Shown here: in pieces, positions 39,240 to 47,989 of the stretch
How positions within the stretch are numbered: position 1 is the first letter of the stretch
How the letters are laid out: every line of letters begins with the position of its first letter
DNA from: Prochlorococcus sp. MIT 0701
GTDB lineage: Bacteria > Cyanobacteriota > Cyanobacteriia > PCC-6307 > Cyanobiaceae
Direction: 5' to 3'
NCBI RefSeq assembly: GCF_000760295.1
Contig: NZ_JNBA01000039.1
Span: forward strand, 124,001 to 188,000
DNA: 64,000 nucleotides
Made by a program: the position numbers and the translations under genes
The notes under the pieces: model-generated
Databases searched by the model: none
Seen by the model: the letters and a program-made list of their open reading frames with translations, nothing else
What the model was told of the DNA's origin: nothing

Positions 39240-39941
39240 ATGATCTACCTTTTTGATCAAGAATTTCAAACTCTAAGTCTGCAGATCAACAAAATAATAC
39301 CTAACCACAGAATTTTAGTATGCTCGCCACGCCGATCGATTGCTATATCACTTGCAACCACTTTTGCATTAATACACACTGACGCACAAAATCAAATCCT
39401 TGGAGTATGTACGAGGAGTGAAGAAGCTTTGTCAATATTAGAGGGAAATGAAGAATCAATAATTGCTTTGATCGATGAAAGACTTGATGATGGCTCTGGT
39501 ATTTTACTATCACATAATATAAAACAAGTAAATGTAGATTCATCTTGCTATATCTTATTGACTCTTCATTCTCTGGAACCAAAACTACTGCAAGAAGCTA
39601 TAGAAAGCCCTAGCAACGCAATTCTAACTGCCAGAGGCTTTCAACCATATGTGCTAAATTTGGCCTTAAAGGCTATCCTGTCAGGAGAATATTTTGTTGA
39701 CCCGATTATAGGTTATGTGCTCAAACAGAAAAAATCATATGATCATCCAGATTTAACGAATAGAGAATCTTCAGTCCTTGAGTTGGTCTGTGAAGGTCTA
39801 ACGAATAAGGAGATCGGTGATCAACTCCACATTGCAGAAACGACAGCTCGTGGACATGTTCAACATATTATCAGGAAATTGCATGTACGCAATCGCACAG
39901 CTGGAGCAGCTGAAGCAGTGCGAAGACATTTGGTAGACTAA
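39240..39941 (+). CDS. LuxR-type response regulator
   Basis: A 233-residue regulator. The C-terminal part (about residues 165-228) is a LuxR/NarL helix-turn-helix: LTNRESSVLELVCEGLTNKEIGDQL, a pattern split by TARGHVQHIIRKLHVRNRT. The N-terminal half has receiver-like features (ALIDERLDDGSG with a candidate phosphoacceptor Asp), but the usual acidic pair near the start is missing. No sensor kinase lies nearby. It would bind DNA and control genes, possibly in the island, but its target is unknown. Confidence 0.88.
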   Translation: MIYLFDQEFQTLSLQINKIIPNHRILVCSPRRSIAISLATTFALIHTDAQNQILGVCTRSEEALSILEGNEESIIALIDERLDDGSGILLSHNIKQVNVDSSCYILLTLHSLEPKLLQEAIESPSNAILTARGFQPYVLNLALKAILSGEYFVDPIIGYVLKQKKSYDHPDLTNRESSVLELVCEGLTNKEIGDQLHIAETTARGHVQHIIRKLHVRNRTAGAAEAVRRHLVD

Positions 39942-40527
39942 TATATATGTCTTAATAGGCTATTGTCTATCCTCAAAAAATATTTTAAAAAATCAAACAT
40001 AGCCCGTTGACTAAATAATTCATTCAAACTACAAAATTTAAAGCTCTTGATTCGTTATATTTCGAAGGAAAGGTTAATAGCAAAAATGGAACCCAATCAA
40101 TATATAGATATTATTGTCTAAGGTTGATTTGACATCAAGAGGTAGAGATAATAAGGAGTATTAAGGTTCTAAAGTACTAAGATTATTCGTCATTATACAA
40201 CATAATAAATCTTAGTGTGGAAAGAAATAATCATGACTTAATAATACATATATTCATTTGTTTACCAAAACATGATGGAAGTATGTGTCAATCGTATTTT
40301 GTCACTTATCTCTGTTACTATAGATAACAACTTTTATTGCTAATGAAGGTAATCTCTTGGGATTCTTCAAAATACTTGTAAGCACTGATAATTCTGCACG
40401 AGATAAAACTTCCTCCAGTCCTATAGCTTCCAAAAAAACTGGCATTGGGAAGGCCTGTGTGGGATGAGAGTTGATCTGAAGATTTTTTCAATAGACAAGC
40501 ATTCTTTTTTAGATTAAGTTTATATTT
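39942..40527. other. 586-bp AT-rich gap
   Basis: No supported gene. Around 40310-40470 the + strand has an open stretch of about 47 codons without a canonical start (it contains SSSPIASKKTGIGKACVG), which may be a remnant of a gene, but nothing recognisable matches it. Confidence 0.35.
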
Positions 40528-41529
40528 GTGAACATGGTAGTGAGCTTACAGGATATGGATTCCCGCTCACATATTTCACTTCAAGAGTACTGCAGACCAT
40601 TCATTGGGTCAGACAATCAATGGCCTAATCTTCCACTACCAACCCAGCCAGCTATTGAATGGTGGCAGAAATGGATGGAAGTTACTGCCATCGAACAACA
40701 ATATGAGAGTTTACGATATTTTCTCCCACAGCTATGGATCATTCCGCATGATGGAGCCTGTAAATCCGAAATTTACAAACGATTAGTACTACGTGGTGAA
40801 ACAAATATTGAAACAGAGATTAAAACCTATCTTAAACTTGAAGACCGACTGGGGTTTTCGATCCGACTAACCGATCACCCTTGCGGAACATTCCCAGTAA
40901 TAGAGATGAAAAACAGGAATGATTTCATTGATGTGGTGCGATGCTTAGCATACCGCTGTGAACTAGCACAAATCCAATCATCAGTTCATGCCCAAGCTGT
41001 AAGTGGCTTAATACACTGGGGCTTGATACGAAAAACAAATAATCTGGAACGTGCACAATTGATTATCCTCCATCATTCTCCTTATAGCTCACTACCTGCA
41101 AGCTCTATCCCAGGAAAACCAACAAATGATGAATGGGTTGAGATTTCACAGCGATGGCGGCTTGAACATGAGCTCACCCATCTAGCTACGCAACGATTAG
41201 TAGGGGAGATGAGACTAAATCTATTTGATGAACTGGTTGCAGATGCCCTAGGTATGCTAAAGGGTCTAAAATTCTTTTCAGCGGAATTATTTAGGCAAGG
41301 CCTTGGCCTGAATAACGATGCTTCAACAAGACCAACTGGACGAGTTCATACATACTTAAAAGGCTTGAATGAGAATGATAGCAAAACTGCCTGTCAATAT
41401 GTTCTCCAACGTGCTAATGAGCTAGAGATATTATTAGAAAAGGGAGTTATAGCAAATGAGCGACTTACTCTGCTAAGGTATCTCACTAAACAGAAACTTG
41501 ATCAACCATTTGTAGCCAATAAATGCTGA
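40528..41529 (+). CDS. Hypothetical protein with HELTH motif
   Basis: A 333-residue protein not recognised as a known family. Residues 214-218 read HELTH, preceded by WRLE and followed at 235-239 by ELVAD, giving an HExxH...E/D pattern typical of gluzincin-type zinc peptidases (two histidines and a downstream acidic ligand). There is no signal peptide or membrane segment, so it would be cytoplasmic. It sits between the LuxR-type regulator and a decayed ABC exporter. Another start at M4 is possible. Peptidase activity is inference. Confidence 0.75.
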   Translation: MNMVVSLQDMDSRSHISLQEYCRPFIGSDNQWPNLPLPTQPAIEWWQKWMEVTAIEQQYESLRYFLPQLWIIPHDGACKSEIYKRLVLRGETNIETEIKTYLKLEDRLGFSIRLTDHPCGTFPVIEMKNRNDFIDVVRCLAYRCELAQIQSSVHAQAVSGLIHWGLIRKTNNLERAQLIILHHSPYSSLPASSIPGKPTNDEWVEISQRWRLEHELTHLATQRLVGEMRLNLFDELVADALGMLKGLKFFSAELFRQGLGLNNDASTRPTGRVHTYLKGLNENDSKTACQYVLQRANELEILLEKGVIANERLTLLRYLTKQKLDQPFVANKC

Positions 41530-41844
41530 AAACTGTAACTAAGTTAACTCGTAAAATTATATTTGACAAGACAGACAATGGACTAGATAAACCACTATTT
41601 TAATACTGTGCAAATATGCTTAAGGATAGACCAAAAGATAAACAGCTGACTATAGACAAGGTATATATATTCATGTCGTATCAGAACGAAGCTTCGCAGT
41701 TAGCTTATGAGGAATTATTGGAATAGTGAATTAATAGAAGTAAGAGATATAATTGACGGGGGAATGATAATTAACAATGCCAATGAGATGGTTTTAATAA
41801 TGTATTATTATGGGGAGTTGGGGATTTTATTATTCACGCATATC
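41530..41844. other. 315-bp AT-rich gap
   Basis: No supported gene or hairpin. It separates the HELTH protein from the ABC exporter remnant. Confidence 0.4.
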
Positions 41845-42290
41845 CTAGATGAAACCGTTAATTGAAACCTCAATCCAAGTACCTTGCTGCTCTGTTATGC
41901 CATTATTGATAACGGTTATATGATCTGCTTGCTGAATAGTGGGTAATCGATGTTCAACACTGATTGCTAAATATACCCATCGAATTGACAACATTAGTAA
42001 TTTCTTCTTGAGATTTTGCGTCTAATGCGCTTGTGGCCTCGTCAAATATCAACACTTTAGGATTACCCATGAGAGCCCTTGCGAATGCGAGACGTTGTGC
42101 TTAACTACCAGATAAAATCATACCGCCTTCAACTAGTACAGTCTCTAGTTTATAGGCATTTCATTAAAATCATCTGCAATAGAAGCCTTCTCCAGTGCAT
42201 CCCAGACAATAGATTGATCCTATTCCAATCCACCACAAACAATGCCACAAATAGACTTGCATTAAATATATTGATTTATAATAACTTAGA
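41845..42290 (-). pseudogene. Remnant of an ABC exporter ATPase, peptide-exporter-like
   Basis: Read on the - strand with two or three frameshifts and in-frame stops, this stretch gives the ordered pieces of an ABC ATPase: WDALEKASIADDFNEMP, then ETVLVEGGMILSG (start of the signature, with a stop where G-Q is expected), [31 protein letters not shown] (Walker B and D-loop), [13 protein letters not shown] (switch histidine) and NGITEQQGTWIE. The order and wording resemble exporters of the NHLM/bacteriocin type. Walker A and the membrane domain are missing. It is certainly inactive as written. Confidence 0.8.
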
Positions 42291-42663
42291 CCAAGAAGAC
42301 CTTTGAATTTTCGCTAACATCACCTTTAAGCAGACCCTCTTGCTCCTTTCAACTCCTGATTAATCTATATTAAGCCCTCATTTTTATTGGCGACAGCCTT
42401 TGAATACCTTTTGCCTTCGTTCTTGATTCTTGATTCTTGATTATGCTCCTTATCTATCCGGCAATCACTTAGCGTAAGTCCTTAAATATAATAACCAATA
42501 TATCCCTGGTCGTTGAAGGCATTAGCCATGCTATTCTTAAGCGATGTTGCTAATCTAAAGCTTGGCCCTCGGCTCTTTAAGTATAGTTAGATTTATATAA
42601 TTCAAAAGAAAATTGCCCTTCCATTATTATCAACCCAACTCATTGATAATAACTTTGATTTGC
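42291..42663. other. 373-bp gap between remnant and exporter gene
   Basis: No gene seen. It contains a short direct tandem array of ATTCTTG-like units near 42421-42440. It might hold further decayed parts of the exporter remnant, but I could not align any more. Confidence 0.35.
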
Positions 42664-44415
42664 TTAGGCAACGGCTTCCAGCTGATCACTGGCTTGCTCC
42701 CGTTCCCAAAGCCGGCGGTATGGTCCCTGGACAGCAAGTAACTCAGTGTGATGCCCCTGTTGGACCAGGCGTCCTTGTTCGATAACCAGAATCCGATCGC
42801 AGGCGGCAGCCGCAGAAAGCTGATGGCTAATCATCAGGATTGTCTGATTCTGTTGGGCACGAATCGAGCTCAGGATTGCCGCAGCTGTTTTGTTGTCCAC
42901 GCTTGCTAGCGCATCATCAAGAACCACCACAGGAGCCTCCACTAGAAGAGCTCTGCCGAGAGCAGTGCGTTGACGCTGTCCGCCGCTGAGAGTGATGCCT
43001 CTTTCCCCCACAAGCGTTTCCAATCCATCCGGGAAGCCCCTGATGTCATCCATCAGCCGGGCCTGCCTTGCAGATGTTTCTACTCGCTCCATGGAGGCCT
43101 GAGGATCACCGTAGCGAAGGTTGTCGGCGAGGCTACTGGTGAAGAGATATCCCTCTTGTGGAACAAGTGCCACATTGCTACGCAGATCCTCGAGCAGCAA
43201 ATCATTGACATCATGATTGTCAATAAAAAGTTGGCCCCTTGGAACTTCCACCATCCTTCCCAGAGCTCTTGCCAGAGTCGTTTTCCCACATCCCACTGGC
43301 CCCACCACGGCGACGAGTTCACCTGGATTGATCACAAAGTTCAACCCCGACAGTGAGTCGTTCTTGCTTTTGTCGTAGCGAATCCGCAGTTCACGTGCCT
43401 CGATTCGCCCTTGTAGCGGCGTCTCCAGAATCAAAGGTGTGGTTGGATTGCGAATCATGGGTACACGCTGAAGCAGCTCTTCCACACGCTCCAAGCTCAC
43501 CTGGCCTGTCTGAAAGGTATTGAGGGTGAAACCAAGAAGTGCAGTAGGAAAAACTAAACGCTCCACAAAAAGGATCAACGCCACCAATCCGCCGATGCTG
43601 AGGGTGCCTTGTTCCAATTGGCCGCTGCCAAGTGCCAAAAGTAGGAGTAGTGAAACCGAGGAGATTCCCCCCAGCAAAGGGAATAGGGTGCTGCGAGTGC
43701 GTGCCAGGCGAATAGCACTGTCTTTGTAGGTGTTGTTTCGCTCAGCAAAGGCATCCTGTTCAGGTTGCTCCTGGCCATAGATCTTGATGGCACTTATGCC
43801 TGAGAGGTCCTCCTGGATCAGTTCACTGAGACTTGAGAGAGCTTCCTGCTGGCGTTTTTGTTGCCGCATCATTCGCCCACCAAACAGGCGCACAGTGCCC
43901 AGCATTAATGGGTAGAGAGAGATCGCAGCCAGGGTTAGCCCTGGGTCGATGGCCAGCATGGCTGGAAGAGTGAAGCAGTAAGCCAATACCGTGTTGGTAA
44001 GGCTAAGAATCGAAAATCCAAGTAGGCGGCGAATGTTTTCCACATCGCTGGTTGCTCGGCTGATGACTTCACCACTACCGGTCTCCTGCACCCACCCGGG
44101 CTCCTGTCTAAGCATGTGGTCAAAGATGCGCTGGCGCAGGTCCACCTCCACTTGGCGACCAACTCCGAAAACCAGTTGCCTAGACACCAAACGCACGATG
44201 CCCATGATGCTGGCGAGAATCACAATCCAGCTGGCCTGACGCATCACATCAGTGATGGCAAAGCCCTCTTGAAGATCATCAATGATGCGCCTCACCTCTA
44301 GGGGGATGAGAACACTGACAATGTTCACCACCACGAGGGCCATTGCACCCATCAGCACAGTGCGGCGATGGGGCTTTAGGTAACGGCCAATGAGGTCGAG
44401 GCGAAATGCGGCCAT
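42664..44415 (-). CDS. MsbA-like ABC exporter (fused membrane and ATPase)
   Basis: A 583-residue half-transporter: six membrane segments (about 1-330), including the coupling pattern ETGSGEVISRATSDVENIRRLLG, then an ATPase with Walker A GPVGCGKTT, signature LSGGQRQR, and Walker B VVLDDALASVDNKT (with Asp instead of the usual Glu after the Walker B Asp, which may weaken hydrolysis at that site). No N-terminal C39 peptidase is present. It works as a dimer to export lipids or drugs. Heterodimer partnership is possible because of the altered site. Confidence 0.88.
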   Translation of the reverse strand: MAAFRLDLIGRYLKPHRRTVLMGAMALVVVNIVSVLIPLEVRRIIDDLQEGFAITDVMRQASWIVILASIMGIVRLVSRQLVFGVGRQVEVDLRQRIFDHMLRQEPGWVQETGSGEVISRATSDVENIRRLLGFSILSLTNTVLAYCFTLPAMLAIDPGLTLAAISLYPLMLGTVRLFGGRMMRQQKRQQEALSSLSELIQEDLSGISAIKIYGQEQPEQDAFAERNNTYKDSAIRLARTRSTLFPLLGGISSVSLLLLLALGSGQLEQGTLSIGGLVALILFVERLVFPTALLGFTLNTFQTGQVSLERVEELLQRVPMIRNPTTPLILETPLQGRIEARELRIRYDKSKNDSLSGLNFVINPGELVAVVGPVGCGKTTLARALGRMVEVPRGQLFIDNHDVNDLLLEDLRSNVALVPQEGYLFTSSLADNLRYGDPQASMERVETSARQARLMDDIRGFPDGLETLVGERGITLSGGQRQRTALGRALLVEAPVVVLDDALASVDNKTAAAILSSIRAQQNQTILMISHQLSAAAACDRILVIEQGRLVQQGHHTELLAVQGPYRRLWEREQASDQLEAVA

Positions 44416-44872
44416 GCAGGTATCGCTACATGGTTCAACCTATGCAGCCAGTGTGCAGGGCGAGCCTAGAGGGATTCTTGCAACGTTGCGATCACAAACC
44501 CTTAGCTGAACAGCATTAGAACCATCTAATCCAAGTGAATGCTTGCGATTAAGTTGAGATGTTGCTCGCTAATGAATGACTTGCGGTTATCGATCGGGGG
44601 TACCTGCACTGGTTCTTAATTCGGATCATCGTTCTTGAGGGGTGCCAGGTTTTTAGAGTGAATTTCTCAAGATCCTGAAGTGTTCGGGGTTCAATTACAT
44701 AGAGCTCAATTCAAGAGACCTTTTGTCTTGGCCCTAAGACCACCGCTTAGAAGGTCGTTCCTATCCAGCTTCAATACCGCCGTTTGGATGGGCCAGAGAT
44801 CTTTCTTGCTGTTCTCTTGTGGTGATTCTCGCCAGTAGCAAAGTTTTAGGGGATAGTGGTGTTGTCCCCATC
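44416..44872. other. 457-bp divergent region before trpD
   Basis: No coding frame is convincing. The region between the exporter (- strand) and trpD (+ strand) holds the promoters of both and ends in the terminator-like hairpin described next; the DNA upstream of the hairpin could be a leader RNA. Confidence 0.45.
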
Positions 44873-44907
44873 ACCCGGCCCGGAGTGCTTTGCACCCGGG
44901 TTTTTTT
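44873..44907 (+). terminator. Strong terminator/attenuator hairpin before trpD
   Basis: CCCGG-A-GTGC, loop TTT, GCAC-CCGGG (44879-44900) forms a 9-bp GC-rich stem with one bulged A, directly followed by seven Ts: a classical rho-independent terminator on the + strand. No + strand gene ends upstream, so it most likely acts within the trpD leader. The preceding ACCCGG (44873-44878) can pair alternatively with CCGGGT of the 3' arm, which would compete with the terminator stem. No tandem Trp codons were seen in the leader. Confidence 0.75.
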
Positions 44908-44915
44908 CTGCTCCG

Positions 44916-45971
44916 ATGCCTACTTCAGCTACTGCCTCTTCCTCTTGGTCGCAAATCCTAGAGATGCTGCTCGAGGGACAAAACCTTCCTGAGGTCGAAG
45001 CAACTGCCTTGATGGAGGCTTGGTTGGCGGAACAACTAACCCCTGTGCAGACCGGTGCGTTTCTAGCAGCTTTGCGAGCCAAGGGGGTAACCGGAAGTGA
45101 GTTGTCAGGCATGGCCCAGGTGTTGCGAAGTGCTTGTCCTTTGCCTTGCCCATTGCCGTCAATCCCTATGGTCGACACCTGTGGAACAGGTGGCGACGGT
45201 GCAGATACCTTCAACATCTCAACCGCAGTGGCATTTACTGCTGCCGCCTGCGGGGCGAATGTGGCTAAGCATGGCAATCGCAGTGCAAGTGGCAAAGTCG
45301 GTTCAGCCGATGTTCTCGAGGGCCTGGGTCTGCAGCTCAAGGCCCCTCTTGTCTCTGTGGTGGAGGCCCTGGCTGAGGTAGGCGTCACATTTTTATTTGC
45401 CCCGGCCTGGCACCCCGCTTTGGTCAACTTGGCCCCGTTGCGACGCAGCCTTGGAGTGCGCACCGTGTTCAATCTTCTGGGTCCACTGGTGAATCCTTTG
45501 CAACCGAATGCCCAGGTTCTCGGGGTCGCTAAGGCTGAGCTGCTCAATCCAATGGCAGAAGCATTGCAAAGGCTTGGCTTGCAGCGAGCCGTTGTTGTCC
45601 ATGGCGCCGGTGGCCTTGATGAAGCCTCGTTGGAGGGAGTCAATGCAATGCGTTTGCTTGAGGATGGTCACTTGCGACAAGCATCGATCGATTCAGCAGA
45701 ACTCGGACTTACTAGAGCTCCTTTACAGGCTCTCCAAGGTGGTGATTTGGCAACAAATCAAGCGATTCTTTCCGCTGTACTTCAAGGAGGTGGCACCGCC
45801 CCTCAGAAGGATGTGGTGGCATTGAACACAGCCCTAGTGCTCTGGGCTGCTGGCCTACAAGATGATTTACAAGTAGGTGTTTCTACTGCAAAAACTTGTC
45901 TGCAGGAGGGCCGCCCCTGGCAGCGCCTAGAAGGGCTCCGCATGGCACTTGATCATCAAATTGGAGAATGA
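44916..45971 (+). CDS. trpD: Anthranilate phosphoribosyltransferase
   Basis: A 351-residue enzyme that joins anthranilate and PRPP in tryptophan synthesis. Visible motifs: [19 protein letters not shown] (PRPP and Mg site), [18 protein letters not shown] (diphosphate loop), and [13 protein letters not shown]. The start [10 protein letters not shown] follows the terminator-like hairpin by 9 bp; the open frame continues upstream through the hairpin but that would be unusual. It is followed by carA after 30 bp on the same strand. Confidence 0.96.
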   Translation: MPTSATASSSWSQILEMLLEGQNLPEVEATALMEAWLAEQLTPVQTGAFLAALRAKGVTGSELSGMAQVLRSACPLPCPLPSIPMVDTCGTGGDGADTFNISTAVAFTAAACGANVAKHGNRSASGKVGSADVLEGLGLQLKAPLVSVVEALAEVGVTFLFAPAWHPALVNLAPLRRSLGVRTVFNLLGPLVNPLQPNAQVLGVAKAELLNPMAEALQRLGLQRAVVVHGAGGLDEASLEGVNAMRLLEDGHLRQASIDSAELGLTRAPLQALQGGDLATNQAILSAVLQGGGTAPQKDVVALNTALVLWAAGLQDDLQVGVSTAKTCLQEGRPWQRLEGLRMALDHQIGE

Positions 45972-46001
45972 GAATGCGATGACTTCGGGACCCTTCTGCT
46001 G

Positions 46002-47141
46002 ATGATTGCTTCATCGCGAAATTCGGCGCTCTTGGTGCTTGCTGATGGCACGGTGCTTGAGGGGGAGGCCTTTGGTCATCGCGGTGACGCGATGGGCGAG
46101 GTGGTTTTCAACACCGGCATGACGGGTTACCAGGAAGTACTTACGGATCCCAGTTACTCCGGTCAGTTGGTCACATTCACCTATCCAGAGTTGGGCAACA
46201 CAGGCGTAAATCTTGATGATCAAGAAGCATCCCGGCCTCATGCAAGAGGTGTCATCGCCCGTCAACTCTCCCCAAGGCCGAGCAGTTGGCGCTGCCAACA
46301 GGCGCTGCAGACTTGGCTTGAGGAGCAAAGAGTTGTGGGCATCTCAGGTGTTGATACCAGGGCGCTTGTGAGACATCTGCGCGAGGTCGGAGCCATGAAT
46401 GGTGTCATAAGCAGCGATGGTTCAACCCCTAAGCAAATGATGGAACTGTTGCAGCAGGCTCCATCGATGGAGGGATTAAACCTTGCAGATCAGGTCTCAA
46501 CGAAAGATCCATACAGTTGGACATCGACTTGTGCTGTGCGCTTTGATCAAAGGCTGAAGAGACAAATTGATGCGCCCTATCGCGTTGTCGCGATTGATTT
46601 CGGCATCAAGCGAGCCATCCTCGACCGTTTGGTCGCTCACGGTTGTGAGGTCACCGTCCTGCCGGCCAGTTCCGATTTAGCCACGGTGTTGAGTTCTCAC
46701 CCTGAGGGCGTGTTTCTCTCTAATGGACCTGGTGACCCTGCTGCCGTGACTGGTGGTATTGCACTGGTTAGAGATCTTCTCAATAAGGTTGATATACCCC
46801 TGTTTGGCATTTGCCTGGGTCATCAGATTATTGGGCTTGCCATGGGTGGCCGTACTTTCAAATTGGCCTATGGCCATCGCGGGCTCAACCATCCCTGCGG
46901 CACAACGGGGCAGGTGGAGATCACCAGTCAGAACCATGGATTCGCACTTGACGCCTCGTCTCTGTCACAGGTCGGTGTGGTTGTAACCCATCTCAATCTC
47001 AATGACCGAACTGTTGCGGCGATAGCTCATCAGGATCGACCTGTTTTTGGTGTGCAATACCACCCGGAGGCGAGTCCTGGTCCTCATGATGCAGACCACC
47101 ACTTCGCTCACTTTGTTGACCTGATGGCAGATCGTCGCTGA
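46002..47141 (+). CDS. carA: Carbamoyl-phosphate synthase small subunit
   Basis: A 379-residue glutaminase subunit that supplies ammonia for carbamoyl phosphate (arginine and pyrimidine synthesis). The N-terminal CPSase domain ([17 protein letters not shown]) is followed by a class I amidotransferase with catalytic Cys271 (FGICLGHQ), His354 and Glu356 (VQYHPEAS). Length and motifs are standard. It is transcribed with trpD direction and close to the STAS gene. Confidence 0.97.
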   Translation: MIASSRNSALLVLADGTVLEGEAFGHRGDAMGEVVFNTGMTGYQEVLTDPSYSGQLVTFTYPELGNTGVNLDDQEASRPHARGVIARQLSPRPSSWRCQQALQTWLEEQRVVGISGVDTRALVRHLREVGAMNGVISSDGSTPKQMMELLQQAPSMEGLNLADQVSTKDPYSWTSTCAVRFDQRLKRQIDAPYRVVAIDFGIKRAILDRLVAHGCEVTVLPASSDLATVLSSHPEGVFLSNGPGDPAAVTGGIALVRDLLNKVDIPLFGICLGHQIIGLAMGGRTFKLAYGHRGLNHPCGTTGQVEITSQNHGFALDASSLSQVGVVVTHLNLNDRTVAAIAHQDRPVFGVQYHPEASPGPHDADHHFAHFVDLMADRR

Positions 47142-47214
47142 AGCGTGGTGCGGATCACTCAGTATCACTACACTTCGTGCCATTGCGTCCCGGGGGACTG
47201 GTCCCATCACCGAA

Positions 47215-47571
47215 TTGCAGCGACTGACCGTTTCTCTAAGAGGGGGGTTTGAACGGCGGCAGGGTTGTCTGGTGTTCCAGTTCACTGGCCAGCTAGACGC
47301 TTATTCCGAGAAGCAGTTCATCACCTACATAGAGGATGTGCTCCTGGCCAATGCTGCTCCTTTGGTTATTGACCTGAACAAGATTGACTTTCTTGACTCT
47401 TCTGGCCTAGGCGCTTTGGTTCAAACTGCCAAGAAATGCACCGATGCCAAACGGTCATTTGCCCTTGTGGGCAATGCAAGGGTCGTCCAAACTGTGAAAC
47501 TTGTGAGGCTTGAGGATTTTCTCCACCTGGCAGTTGATCTGCGTACGGCTTTAAATCAGTTGAAAGCTTGA
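47215..47571 (+). CDS. STAS-domain anti-sigma factor antagonist-like protein
   Basis: A 118-residue STAS protein with the pattern LVIDLNKIDFLDSSGLGALV, where the serine of DSSG is the site phosphorylated in SpoIIAA-like antagonists. The start is a TTG and no ATG or GTG is available close by, so a rare start codon is used. Possible partners (a serine kinase or phosphatase) are not in the window. It overlaps the next gene by 4 bp (TTGA), so both are co-translated. Confidence 0.82.
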   Translation: MQRLTVSLRGGFERRQGCLVFQFTGQLDAYSEKQFITYIEDVLLANAAPLVIDLNKIDFLDSSGLGALVQTAKKCTDAKRSFALVGNARVVQTVKLVRLEDFLHLAVDLRTALNQLKA

Positions 47572-47975
47572 ACAATTGGATTCGCAGTCAGTCAGCGATT
47601 GGTGGTGCTAATGAACTGGGGCCGTTGCAACTGGCTTGGCTTGGTGATGCTGTTTGGGAATTGCACCAGCGACTGCGTCATTGTTACCAACCTGGCAGAT
47701 CTGAAGATCTACATCGAGCTGTTGTTGACGAGGTGAAGGCCGCTGCTCAGGCAGATGCTCTACTTCGCTTAGATGCGCATCTTTCAGATCTTGAGAAGGA
47801 TTTGGTACGGCGAGGTCGTAACAAATCCGGACGAGGACCACGCCGTGGAGATGCAGCGACCTACGGCAAGGCCACAGGATTTGAGACAATGGTTGGCTGG
47901 CTCTTTTTGCAGAATCCGGCGCGGCTTGCGCAGCTCTTGGATCAACTGGAAGAAACAGAACACGACTTGCTATAG
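47568..47975 (+). CDS. mrnC: Mini-ribonuclease III
   Basis: A 135-residue RNase III-like catalytic domain without a dsRNA-binding domain, the hallmark of Mini-III, which matures 23S rRNA in bacteria that have it. Motifs include LAWLGDAVWELHQR (signature region), RGRNKSGRGPRRGDAATYGKATG split by conserved polar residues, and FETMVGWLFLQNP. The start is TTG, in a 4-bp overlap with the STAS gene stop. Confidence 0.88.
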   Translation: MNNWIRSQSAIGGANELGPLQLAWLGDAVWELHQRLRHCYQPGRSEDLHRAVVDEVKAAAQADALLRLDAHLSDLEKDLVRRGRNKSGRGPRRGDAATYGKATGFETMVGWLFLQNPARLAQLLDQLEETEHDLL

Positions 47976-47989
47976 CTTCTTCTCTTCTT

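Noticed and set aside
44846..45643. 265-codon - strand frame
   Set aside because: Antisense to trpD, low-complexity Ala/Thr/Ser translation, no independent support.
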